Below, one piece after another: positions 1 through 5,585 of a stretch of 21,571 nt of DNA. The notes beneath the pieces were generated by a model that did no database searches, was not told the DNA's origin, and saw nothing but the letters and a program-made list of their open reading frames with translations. The stretch spans positions 1 to 21,571 of the forward strand of contig JACQBO010000026.1 of the NCBI GenBank assembly GCA_016194465.1. Direction: 5' to 3'. Origin of the DNA: Candidatus Kerfeldbacteria bacterium (GTDB lineage Bacteria > Patescibacteriota > Patescibacteriia > SBBC01 > CAIJZX01). Positions within the stretch are counted from its first letter, which is position 1; every line of letters starts with the position of its first letter. The position numbers and the translations under genes were made by a program.

Positions 1-40
1 AAGGCCTGAGACAAGTGGTGGCTTGGCGTCCCAAAGCACT

Positions 41-700
41 ATGTCCAAGTCTTTCTTTGTTTCTCTTTTTCATGCCTCCCTCGATGCGGTGTTTCCGGCT
101 GTCTGTATCCACTGCCCGCGTGAGGGCGCCTGGCTTTGCCCCGAGGCGAGAGCGGAGGTTGCCCAGGCGGCCGTGGTTCAGTATACCGACCAGCTCCCGG
201 GCATTGACCACGTTGTGATTCGGGCCTCCTATGACGTGCCGAGCGTGCAAGGGCTCATCCAAAAGTTGAAATACAGTTATTGGACCGGGTCGGCTTCAGT
301 CTTGACCAAGTACTTGGCTCCGCTGACTCCCCATTTGCGGTTCGAGAGTAAGGATTGTGTCATTATTCCAGTGCCTCTGCACCGCCGCCGCCAGAAAGAG
401 CGGGGGTTCAACCAAGCCGACTTCATTGCCAGCGCGGTATCATCTATATCTGGTTTTCCGGTGGTGCATCTCCTGCAGCGTCATCGTTACACGACCCCAC
501 AGGCACAGTTACCGGCTCGGGAACGAGCCGACAATATCCGCGATGCGTTCCGGATCCAGCCAGGATTGAAAAAACTACCCGACTGTGGTATACTCGTGGA
601 CGACGTCTTAACAACCGGATCGACGCTGAGTCAGTGCGCATTGGTCCTGAAAGCGCATGGGATGCGGCAGATCGTCGCCTGCACCCTCGCGAAGGGATAG
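41..700 (+). CDS. comF: ComF-family phosphoribosyltransferase-like protein
   Basis: ComF proteins are cytoplasmic PRTase-fold proteins needed for DNA uptake in competent bacteria; their exact reaction is unclear. The sequence shows an N-terminal Cys pair (CIHC, about residues 22-25) followed by a degenerate second knuckle (LCPEA, one Cys only), so the zinc ribbon is incomplete. It then has the family motif PVPLHRRRQKERGFNQA, the QAQLPARERADNI segment, and the PRPP-binding loop GILVDDVLTTGSTL near the C-terminus. I chose the ATG at 41, which gives MSKSFF; an in-frame TTG at 23 would add six residues. Length (219 aa) is normal for ComF. tRNA-Ser follows 12 nt after the stop. Its nearness to a T4SS-like locus fits a DNA-uptake theme but proves nothing. 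Confidence 0.9.
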   Translation: MSKSFFVSLFHASLDAVFPAVCIHCPREGAWLCPEARAEVAQAAVVQYTDQLPGIDHVVIRASYDVPSVQGLIQKLKYSYWTGSASVLTKYLAPLTPHLRFESKDCVIIPVPLHRRRQKERGFNQADFIASAVSSISGFPVVHLLQRHRYTTPQAQLPARERADNIRDAFRIQPGLKKLPDCGILVDDVLTTGSTLSQCALVLKAHGMRQIVACTLAKG

Positions 701-712
701 CGTCCTTCGTCC

Positions 713-806
713 GGAGAGGTGGCTGAGTGGTTGAAAGCGGCAGGTTGCTAACCTGTTATGCGGGGTTAAACCCGTATCGAGAGTTCGAATCTCTCCCTCT
801 CCGCCA
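713..806 (+). tRNA. tRNA-Ser (anticodon GCT)
   Basis: A complete class II tRNA. The acceptor stem GGAGAGG (713-719) pairs with CCTCTCC (796-802), followed by discriminator G and an encoded CCA (804-806). The anticodon stem GCAGG/CCTGT encloses the loop TTGCTAA, with anticodon GCT at 747-749 (reads AGC/AGU). The long variable arm and the T arm GAGAG-TTCGAAT-CTCTC (779-795) are intact. Its last bases are also the left arm of a perfect palindrome. Confidence 0.97.
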
Positions 807-827
807 TGCACCGGCCGGTGCATGGCG
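802..827. repeat. 26 bp perfect palindrome overlapping tRNA-Ser(GCT) CCA end
   Basis: The half-site CGCCATGCACCGG is followed directly by its exact reverse complement, with no spacer. The left arm includes the discriminator base and CCA of the tRNA. There is no T-run after it, so it is not a typical intrinsic terminator. The same 24 bp core recurs after the second tRNA-Ser at 1340-1363. REP-like in character; function unknown. Confidence 0.9.
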
Positions 828-912
828 ACGCCATCAGATCAGCCCGGTGTACGGCACCGCCCTACCCTCAGGTGCATGGCGACGCCATTAGATCAGGCTG
901 GTGCAAGCGGGG
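817..912. repeat. Tandem ~54 bp repeat units downstream of tRNA-Ser(GCT)
   Basis: One unit starts GGTGCATGGCGACGCCAT at 817 and runs through GGTGTACGGCACCGC and CCTACCCTCA to 870. A second begins identically at 871 and diverges after about position 896. Each contains the small hairpin ATGGCG-A-CGCCAT. Segment 857-896 is identical (40 bp) to 1365-1404. The following 913-965 holds no gene and no convincing promoter. Confidence 0.85.
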
Positions 913-965
913 TCAAAATCGATATGATGTTCTTTAGACAAAACGGCTTGGCAAAGTAATGATCT

Positions 966-1247
966 ATGATTGATAAACAATTTTACTTTGTCTATATTCT
1001 CCGTAGTTTGAAGCATCAGTGGTTCTATAGCGGTCACACAGATAACATTCCCTTGAGAAAGATGCAACATGATATAGGTCAGGTACAAGCATCTTCACCA
1101 CATCGACCTTTAGAGCTTATTTTCTTCGAAGGATATGAAAACAAATACGACGCGATTCGTCGGGAGAAGTATTTTAAAACGAGTAAAGGGAAAACAACAC
1201 TGCGTTGGATGCTGAGAGAATATTTTCACAATCATCCACTCGAGTAA
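966..1247 (+). CDS. Single-domain GIY-YIG nuclease family protein
   Basis: A 93-residue protein that is almost entirely one GIY-YIG domain. Motif 1 reads FVYILRS (residues 8-14), followed by FYSGHTDN as the second half of the Y-x-G signature. A basic segment (LRKMQH) follows, and then the conserved helix DAIRREKYFKTSKGK. These stand-alone UPF0213/YhbQ-like proteins are common in CPR and Bacteroidetes, and their cellular role is mostly unknown; DNA-repair, homing and structure-specific nickase roles are possible. The gene is visibly AT-richer than its neighbours and sits between two tRNA-Ser genes bracketed by shared repeats, which suggests acquisition by transfer. No clear ribosome binding site is seen before the ATG. 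The stop lies 6 nt before the next tRNA. Confidence 0.85.
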   Translation: MIDKQFYFVYILRSLKHQWFYSGHTDNIPLRKMQHDIGQVQASSPHRPLELIFFEGYENKYDAIRREKYFKTSKGKTTLRWMLREYFHNHPLE

Positions 1248-1253
1248 TTCTCT

Positions 1254-1343
1254 GGAGGGTTGGCTGAGCGGTTTAAGGCGCTGGTCTTGAAAACCAGTTG
1301 GGATGCAAGTCCCGCGCAGGTTCGAATCCTGCACCCTCCGCCA
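1254..1343 (+). tRNA. tRNA-Ser (anticodon TGA)
   Basis: Acceptor GGAGGGT (1254-1260) pairs with ACCCTCC (1333-1339), then discriminator G1340 and encoded CCA (1341-1343). The anticodon stem CTGGT/ACCAG encloses CTTGAAA, giving anticodon TGA at 1288-1290 (reads UCA and other UCN codons). It has the long serine variable arm and a normal T loop (GTTCGAATC). It starts six bases after the nuclease gene and ends in the same palindrome as the other tRNA-Ser. Confidence 0.97.
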
Positions 1344-1363
1344 TGCACCGGCCGGTGCATGGC
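1340..1363. repeat. 24 bp perfect palindrome overlapping tRNA-Ser(TGA) CCA end
   Basis: The half-site GCCATGCACCGG is followed immediately by its reverse complement. It is identical to the core of the palindrome at 803-826 and placed at exactly the same position relative to the tRNA discriminator and CCA. Confidence 0.9.
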
Positions 1364-1364
1364 T

Positions 1365-1422
1365 CCGCCCTACCCTCAGGTGCATGGCGACGCCATTAGA
1401 TCAGCCCAGTGTACGGCACCGC
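1365..1422. repeat. Second copy of tRNA-Ser-associated repeat
   Basis: Bases 1365-1404 match 857-896 exactly. The remainder (CCCAGTGTACGGCACCGC) matches 844-860 with one change. The modules are the same as after the first tRNA-Ser but in a different order, which suggests recombination or slippage among repeat units. Confidence 0.85.
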
Positions 1423-1446
1423 TAAATACCAAATAATAGAAACATT

Positions 1447-1938
1447 ATGGCCGAACAAGAAATTCCCCGAGGCGCAGTGCTCTTGGAATGGACGTTTCCG
1501 GAGTTTGAAACGTACGATCGTAACCGTCGTTGGTACATCGGTTTTTTGGCGATCATTGCCGCCTTGATTGTCTATGGGGTCTGGTCAAAAGGATATACGT
1601 TTATTGTCCTGGTTATTCTGGCGGCGGTTATTATCGTGGTCCGACTGCGGCGGTCGCCGCTTGATGTCCACGTGGCGATCCGGGAAGAAGGTCTTGAGGT
1701 CAGTTCCCGTTTCTACGCTTGGCGGGAGCTCAAAGAGTTTTGGATCCTGTATCGACCGCCGGCCATGAAAAAGTTGTATCTTCACTTTAAGGCCGCCATT
1801 CGACCCGAACTCATCCTTCCACTGGAAAACCAAAACCCCTTAAAGGTCCGTCAGTATCTAAGCGAACATTTGGTTGAGAACATCGAGCTTGAAGAAGAGC
1901 CGGGCGACGACCAGCTGGCCCGGATGTTGAAAATTTAA
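1447..1938 (+). CDS. Conserved hypothetical membrane protein with two TM helices
   Basis: I do not recognise a specific function. The 163-residue product has a short polar N-terminus with aromatic/acidic character (LLEWTFPEFETYDRNRRWY). Two adjacent hydrophobic helices follow (about residues 30-45 and 50-66), then a soluble domain with alternating beta-like segments (DVHVAIREEGLEVSSRFYAW, LYLHFKAAI) and an acidic C-terminus. Two helices followed by a small beta-rich domain resembles bacterial PH-like/DUF5673-type membrane proteins known from CPR genomes, but this is a weak topology-based match. The start is ATG at 1447 with no evident Shine-Dalgarno; the upstream sequence is AT-rich (AAATAATAG), so a short-leader mRNA is possible. 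It is convergent with the cupredoxin gene. Confidence 0.75.
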   Translation: MAEQEIPRGAVLLEWTFPEFETYDRNRRWYIGFLAIIAALIVYGVWSKGYTFIVLVILAAVIIVVRLRRSPLDVHVAIREEGLEVSSRFYAWRELKEFWILYRPPAMKKLYLHFKAAIRPELILPLENQNPLKVRQYLSEHLVENIELEEEPGDDQLARMLKI

Positions 1939-1983
1939 CCCTGCTCGCTGGCCAGCCGCCAGCAACCGATCTTTCGCAGACAC

Positions 1984-2010
1984 AAAAGTCCTGGGCATGG
2001 ACCGAGGACT
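1984..2010 (-). terminator. Candidate intrinsic terminator of the cupredoxin gene
   Basis: Read on the minus strand, AGTCCT (2010-2005) and AGGACT (1992-1987) form a stem with an inner GG/CC extension and a short loop, followed by TTTT. It begins 12 nt after the cupredoxin stop. It could also stop the converging gene at 1938, though no T-run follows in that direction. Confidence 0.6.
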
Positions 2011-2021
2011 CTGTGATTTGG

Positions 2022-2381
2022 TTATGGCGTGACCGTCACGCTGGCGGTCATTGACGGGTGATTCGAGCAGTGATACGCCACGGTGCCGACCGTGTCAAAG
2101 GTAAAGGAATAGGTTTTCCCGTTGCCAAGTTGGCCGCTGGCCGGACCGCCGTTGTCGCCGGTGACGGTATGGGCCACGCTGTCGTTGTTGGTCCAAGTCA
2201 CCGCTGTTCCCTTTTTGACCGTCAGGCTTGATGGAGAGAACGTCAGGTTGCTCATGGTCACGGCGTTGCCGGTGCCGCTGGTTTTCGTCGTGGTGGAGGT
2301 AGAGGTTGAAGAATAGCATCCCGCCCCGACCAGCATCAAACCAGCCAGGACGAGGCCTAAACCGAGTATTTTCGTCTTCAA
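2022..2381 (-). CDS. Cupredoxin (plastocyanin/azurin-like) lipoprotein
   Basis: A 119-residue secreted blue-copper-type protein. Residues 1-22 form a lipoprotein-like signal peptide ending in LVGAGC (Cys22; the -3 position is Gly rather than the usual Leu). A Ser/Thr-rich linker follows, then a cupredoxin domain (about 40-119). All four type-1 copper ligands are visible: His71 (AHTV), Cys105, His108 (HCSNHP) and Met111 (SM). Such proteins carry electrons or bind copper at the cell surface; the partner here is unknown. The start is a TTG at 2381, supported by a strong upstream GGGGGTGAT and by the fact that it yields the complete signal peptide. No other in-frame start is near. It is a single-gene unit with its own candidate promoter and terminator. 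Confidence 0.88.
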   Translation of the reverse strand: MKTKILGLGLVLAGLMLVGAGCYSSTSTSTTTKTSGTGNAVTMSNLTFSPSSLTVKKGTAVTWTNNDSVAHTVTGDNGGPASGQLGNGKTYSFTFDTVGTVAYHCSNHPSMTASVTVTP

Positions 2382-2407
2382 AACACATCACCCCCTATCA
2401 TGTAGGC

Positions 2408-2413
2408 AGTATA
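2408..2413 (-). promoter_or_regulatory. Candidate -10 box for the cupredoxin gene
   Basis: TATACT on the minus strand, about 27 nt upstream of the TTG start, leaving room for a short leader that contains the GGGGGTGAT ribosome-binding site. No convincing -35 element is seen at 16-18 bp. Confidence 0.45.
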
Positions 2414-2484
2414 CACCCAAAATCAGGCCACAGCCATTACACGCCATTTCCAGGTGTCCTTTGGGCGGCCCGGCAGTCGCCGCA

Positions 2485-2580
2485 CCACCCACTTCGTGTG
2501 GGTGGGGAATCTCCGCTTCGCTACGAGATTTGAATCCGTAGAAGTCGCTTCGCTTCTCAACGGGACGTCGCCTACGACTA
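2485..2580. repeat. Cluster of small hairpins downstream of tRNA-Arg
   Basis: CCACCCAC/GTGGGTGG (2485-2505) is a perfect 8 bp stem with loop TTCGT. AATCTC/GAGATT (2508-2530) is a 6 bp stem. GAAGTCGCTTC and GTCGCCTACGAC follow as smaller ones. No open reading frame with family features crosses 2414-2596. It looks like decayed REP-type intergenic sequence in the trailer of the minus-strand tRNA-Arg. Confidence 0.6.
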
Positions 2581-2583
2581 TAT

Positions 2584-2690
2584 TTTCCCGCACCCCTGGT
2601 GCGCCCGGCAGGATTTGAACCTACGACCCTCAGCTCCGCAAGCTGATGCTCTATCCAGGCTGAGCTACGGGCGCCCAGGGGCGCGGGAAA
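2584..2690. repeat. 16 bp inverted repeat exactly flanking tRNA-Arg
   Basis: TTTCCCGCACCCCTGG (2584-2599, its TGG being the complement of the tRNA CCA) is matched in inverted orientation by CCAGGGGCGCGGGAAA (2675-2690), with one mismatch. In the pre-tRNA the leader and the CCA-plus-trailer could pair and lengthen the acceptor stem by about 16 bp. Confidence 0.85.
2597..2674 (-). tRNA. tRNA-Arg (anticodon GCG)
   Basis: On the minus strand, acceptor GCGCCCG (2674-2668) pairs with CGGGCGC (2607-2601). Discriminator A and an encoded CCA (2599-2597) follow. The D arm GCTC-AGCCTGGATA-GAGC matches tRNA-Arg. The anticodon stem TCAGC/GCTGA encloses TTGCGGA, so the anticodon is GCG (2639-2637) with G37. 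The T arm is GTAGG-TTCAAAT-CCTGC. Most bacteria decode CGN with an ACG tRNA edited to ICG, so a G34 form is unusual. Confidence 0.93.
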
Positions 2691-2849
2691 GTTGTTTTGT
2701 CCAGCCTTGCCAGGCGATCGAACGAAGCGAGGCTCCAGGGAGTTAGCAAGCTGATGCGGCACCTGCCTTGTAGACTCGCGAAGCGAGTTCTTCGGGGTCC
2801 AGGCTGAGCGGAGCCTGTCCTGAGCCCTCGCGGGGCGAAGGAGGCGCAT
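2691..2849. repeat. Gene-free stretch with palindromes upstream of tRNA-Arg
   Basis: It contains ACTCGC-GAA-GCGAGT (2774-2788), CAGGCT-GAGCGG-AGCCTG (2800-2817) and a GCCC/GGGC hairpin just after. The last two resemble the 'ggctgagcggagcctgtcc' type of dispersed intergenic repeat seen in many environmental bacteria. Two 12-mers are shared with the tRNA-Arg gene: GCAAGCTGATGC at 2746 and 2638, and TCCAGGCTGAGC at 2798 and 2654. No promoter for the tRNA could be picked confidently. Confidence 0.55.
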
Positions 2850-2869
2850 AAAAGCTAGCGTAGTCTAGC
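2850..2869 (-). terminator. Candidate intrinsic terminator of the 2892-3413 gene
   Basis: On the minus strand GCTAG-ACTACG-CTAGC is followed by TTTTAT, about 22 nt after the stop codon. The stem is only 5 bp, so strength is uncertain. Confidence 0.55.
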
Positions 2870-2891
2870 ATGTGGTGAAAAAAATGCAACT

Positions 2892-3413
2892 CTATCGAGG
2901 CGGCCATCGCAGAACAAAACGAGCTAAACGGAGTAATTCTTTACCGACCGCCAGAAAAAATGGCTTGCCCCAGAGACCGATGGAAACTAACCCACCGAAC
3001 AGCAGGGCGGCGTCCACGCTAATTCGCCCTTCATGCTCCCAATATACGTCTCGCAAGTTCAGCCAGAGGGCAAACTCATCAAGGGTTAAAGCCGCACCGA
3101 CTCCATACAGAATGGCTAAGATACGGGAAAAGGCCTGGGACGATTCCGGTTCCCCGGTCCCGAGCTCAATCAGCCACAAGTAACCGACGATCAGCAGGAG
3201 AAAGATCCCGGCCACCAAATGATGGACATGCGTCGCACCAACCACGACGTCATGAAATGGACCGATGCTATATTTAACCGCATAGGTGATCAGGCGCACG
3301 AGGCCGAACGTGACGAAAAAACTAATCGAAGCCAGAAACATTCGTTCGCGGCGGGCAGCCAGAATATGCTGATGATAGAGCTTGGAGATGTTCGGCGGCG
3401 AGACGCGTGGCAT
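2892..3413 (-). CDS. Conserved integral membrane protein (HHLVAG / TLDEFALWL motifs)
   Basis: A 173-residue protein with about four hydrophobic helices (residues ~25-45, 64-83, 95-110 and 133-148). It carries the striking polar signature HVHHLVAG before helix 2 and TLDEFALWLNLRDVYW with EGRISVDA before the last helix. From memory, similar uncharacterised membrane proteins occur in actinobacteria and CPR; no function is known to me. The conserved His, Asp and Glu residues in or near the membrane could bind a metal or form an active site, but this is inference. The ATG at 3413 lies only 6 nt downstream of an extended -10 promoter, so the mRNA is probably leaderless. It is divergent from recG and has its own terminator. 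Confidence 0.75.
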   Translation of the reverse strand: MPRVSPPNISKLYHQHILAARRERMFLASISFFVTFGLVRLITYAVKYSIGPFHDVVVGATHVHHLVAGIFLLLIVGYLWLIELGTGEPESSQAFSRILAILYGVGAALTLDEFALWLNLRDVYWEHEGRISVDAALLFGGLVSIGLWGKPFFLAVGKELLRLARFVLRWPPR

Positions 3414-3419
3414 TATTTC

Positions 3420-3428
3420 AGTATATCA
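3420..3428 (-). promoter_or_regulatory. Extended -10 promoter giving a leaderless mRNA
   Basis: The minus strand reads TGATATACT, i.e. TGn plus TATACT (rc of 3428-3420). It ends 6 nt before the ATG of the membrane-protein gene, so transcription would start at or next to the A of ATG. No good -35 box is present, which is usual for extended -10 promoters. Confidence 0.55.
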
Positions 3429-3491
3429 TGATCGCTATGGAGACCGCACATCAGTCGTTCTTTCTGCCTGTTTTTGCTAGACTACTACCGT

Positions 3492-5558
3492 ATGCCCTCG
3501 CTGATGACCCTGATCAAAAGTTTGCCACGGATGAATCCAATGGTCGCACAAAAATTGGCATCACTCGGTTTAATAACGCTCGAGGATGCGCTTTTTTACT
3601 TCCCGTTCCGGCATCAAGATTTTCGCCAACGGGTCAAGATTGCCGATGTCACCGCTGGTCAGGAAGTAACGATCTTGGGCACCGTCACGCATGTGGCTAG
3701 TCGTCGGGCCTGGCGTCGGCGCTCCACGACCATCACCGATGTGACCCTGGCTGACGATACCCGAGCCACGATCCACGCGGTTTGGTTTAACTTGCCCTTT
3801 CTCAGTAAAGCCTTGAAGATCGGCGACCAACTCTACGTGTCCGGGAAAATCGCCGCTACCAAGAGTCACCAGCTACAATTTCAAAATCCCGTGTACGAAA
3901 AAGCGACCGATCGGCCGCTCCATGAACAACTCATTCCCGTCTATCGGTCGACCGAGGGTTTGTCTCAGCGACAAATCCGATTAGTCATGAAACAGGCGGT
4001 GAGCTTAGCTGGGTTTATACATGATCAGGTTCCGGAGGTCACCCTCCAAGACTCACATCTGATGGAAAAGACGGAGGCTTTGAAGCAAATACATTTTCCC
4101 GATGCGCCCGAGCTGGCCCACCGAGCCGTCCGACGTCTCGCCTTCGATGAGCTGGTGGCCTGGCAGGTGGAATGGCAGCGAGCGACCGTCACGCTTCTGG
4201 CTGATGAAGCGACGGTCCTGCCTATGCCACAAGATAAGATCCGATCGTTTGTCCAGTCGCTGCCCTTTGAACTGACCAATGATCAACGGATTGCCGCCTG
4301 GCAGATCATGCAGGATTTGGCGAAGCCGCGCTCGATGTATCGACTGCTGCAAGGCGAGGTGGGCAGCGGCAAAACCGTGGTGGCGGCCTTGGCCGCGGAC
4401 GATGCTTTGGTCAACGGTTATCAAGTGGCCTTGATTGCGCCGACCCTCGTTCTCGCCGAACAACATTGGCAAACCCTGACATCAATGTTTTCGGCTGCCG
4501 GTGTGACCATAGGGTTTTTGGCCGCTGGATCGTGTCGCTTGGGCTCAGCCACGACCGGAAAGGCCACGCTCCTCGCTGCCTTGGCTAGTCAGGAATGTCA
4601 GCTGCTCGTCGGCACCCACGCCGTACTCCAGCCGCAGGTGGAACTTCCTCGCCTTGGTCTCGTGATCATCGATGAGCAACAACGGTTTGGGGTCACCCAA
4701 CGTCAATCCATTCTCGAGCGTCAACGTCGCGCCGGGCGACCAGTCCCGCACTTTTTGAGCCTGAGTGCCACACCGATCCCCCGTACTCTGGCCTTATGGT
4801 TGACCGGAAATCTGTCTATTAGCCAGTTGACACATAAACCGGCCGGCCGCGGCACAATCATCACCAAAGTGGTGGGCCCATCGGATCGAGCGGTGATCGA
4901 CCAGTCTATCGCCGCCGAGGTGGCCGCCGGACATCAGGCATTTGTGATTACCCCACTGATTGAAGAATCAGATGCCCTCGGCATCCGCTCCGTCACCACG
5001 GAATATGAACGCTTACGCCGCTTCGACCCTGATCGCCGCCTGGCCATGCTGCATGGAGCGCTCGAACCGGAGAAACGCGTTTCGGTGCTCACGGCCATGA
5101 GGCAGGGATTGATCGACGTCCTGGTCAGTACGACCGTGATTGAGGTCGGGGTTGATATCCCGAACGCCACCCTGATGGTCATTGAGGGTGCCGAGCGCTT
5201 TGGTGTCGCCCAATTGCATCAACTCCGCGGCCGGATTGGCCGGGACCGTCATGACGGCTTGTGCTTGCTCGCCACCGACCACATATCAGAACCGATCATG
5301 GCCCGACTGAACCTGGTGGCCTCGACCAACGATGGATTGGCCTTAGCCGCATACGATCTGCAGCAGCGTGGGGCCGGCGACATGTATGGGGTACGCCAAT
5401 CGGGCTTACCCGATTGGCAATTAGCCGACTTTGCTCATCCCGAGCTCATGGCCCAAGCGGAAAAAACGGCCCGCGATTTGTTAGCTAGGAATCCCAAGCT
5501 GGAGCCGAAAGATATCTGGCCGACCGCGCAAAATACCAGGTCGCCGCATCGAGAGTGA
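3492..5558 (+). CDS. recG: ATP-dependent DNA helicase RecG
   Basis: RecG is a superfamily 2 helicase that remodels stalled replication forks and branch-migrates Holliday junctions. The protein shows an N-terminal wedge/OB-fold region (residues ~1-190), then motif I GEVGSGKTVV (~residue 290, the family usually having GDVGSGKT). Motif II is IIDEQQRFG, motif III LSATPIPRTLAL, and motif VI QLHQLRGRIGR. The C-terminal RGAGDMYGVRQSG segment is typical of RecG. Motif II is DEQQ where most RecG proteins have DEQH. Length (688-694 aa) is normal. I prefer the ATG at 3492; a TTG at 3474 would add six residues. No Shine-Dalgarno is evident. Its stop is 27 nt from the converging end of the pilin gene, with no clear terminator between them. 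Confidence 0.96.
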   Translation: MPSLMTLIKSLPRMNPMVAQKLASLGLITLEDALFYFPFRHQDFRQRVKIADVTAGQEVTILGTVTHVASRRAWRRRSTTITDVTLADDTRATIHAVWFNLPFLSKALKIGDQLYVSGKIAATKSHQLQFQNPVYEKATDRPLHEQLIPVYRSTEGLSQRQIRLVMKQAVSLAGFIHDQVPEVTLQDSHLMEKTEALKQIHFPDAPELAHRAVRRLAFDELVAWQVEWQRATVTLLADEATVLPMPQDKIRSFVQSLPFELTNDQRIAAWQIMQDLAKPRSMYRLLQGEVGSGKTVVAALAADDALVNGYQVALIAPTLVLAEQHWQTLTSMFSAAGVTIGFLAAGSCRLGSATTGKATLLAALASQECQLLVGTHAVLQPQVELPRLGLVIIDEQQRFGVTQRQSILERQRRAGRPVPHFLSLSATPIPRTLALWLTGNLSISQLTHKPAGRGTIITKVVGPSDRAVIDQSIAAEVAAGHQAFVITPLIEESDALGIRSVTTEYERLRRFDPDRRLAMLHGALEPEKRVSVLTAMRQGLIDVLVSTTVIEVGVDIPNATLMVIEGAERFGVAQLHQLRGRIGRDRHDGLCLLATDHISEPIMARLNLVASTNDGLALAAYDLQQRGAGDMYGVRQSGLPDWQLADFAHPELMAQAEKTARDLLARNPKLEPKDIWPTAQNTRSPHRE

Positions 5559-5585
5559 GCCGTCTTGGTCAACGGAGCTTGGTTT

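Noticed and set aside
608..823. Minus-strand frame encoding a GEGEIRTLDTGL-type peptide
   Set aside because: It is the reverse translation of tRNA-Ser(GCT) and its flank, a well-known source of false protein annotations.
802..912. CRISPR array or intrinsic terminator after tRNA-Ser
   Set aside because: The repeats are not regularly spaced with unique spacers, and no T-run follows the palindromes.
1110..1385. Minus-strand frame of 91 codons with RVQDSNLRGTC
   Set aside because: It runs antisense through tRNA-Ser(TGA) and the nuclease gene; the peptide is tRNA sequence, not protein.
2388..2849. Minus-strand frame of 153 codons
   Set aside because: It crosses the tRNA-Arg and the hairpin-rich intergenic zone, has no family features, and would overlap the tRNA completely.
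4053..4472. Minus-strand frame of 139 codons inside recG
   Set aside because: recG motifs are continuous on the plus strand through this region; the antisense frame has no recognisable features.
5559..5585. Possible bidirectional terminator between recG and the pilin gene
   Set aside because: Only a weak CCGT/ACGG stem without a fitting T-run is present; not supported.
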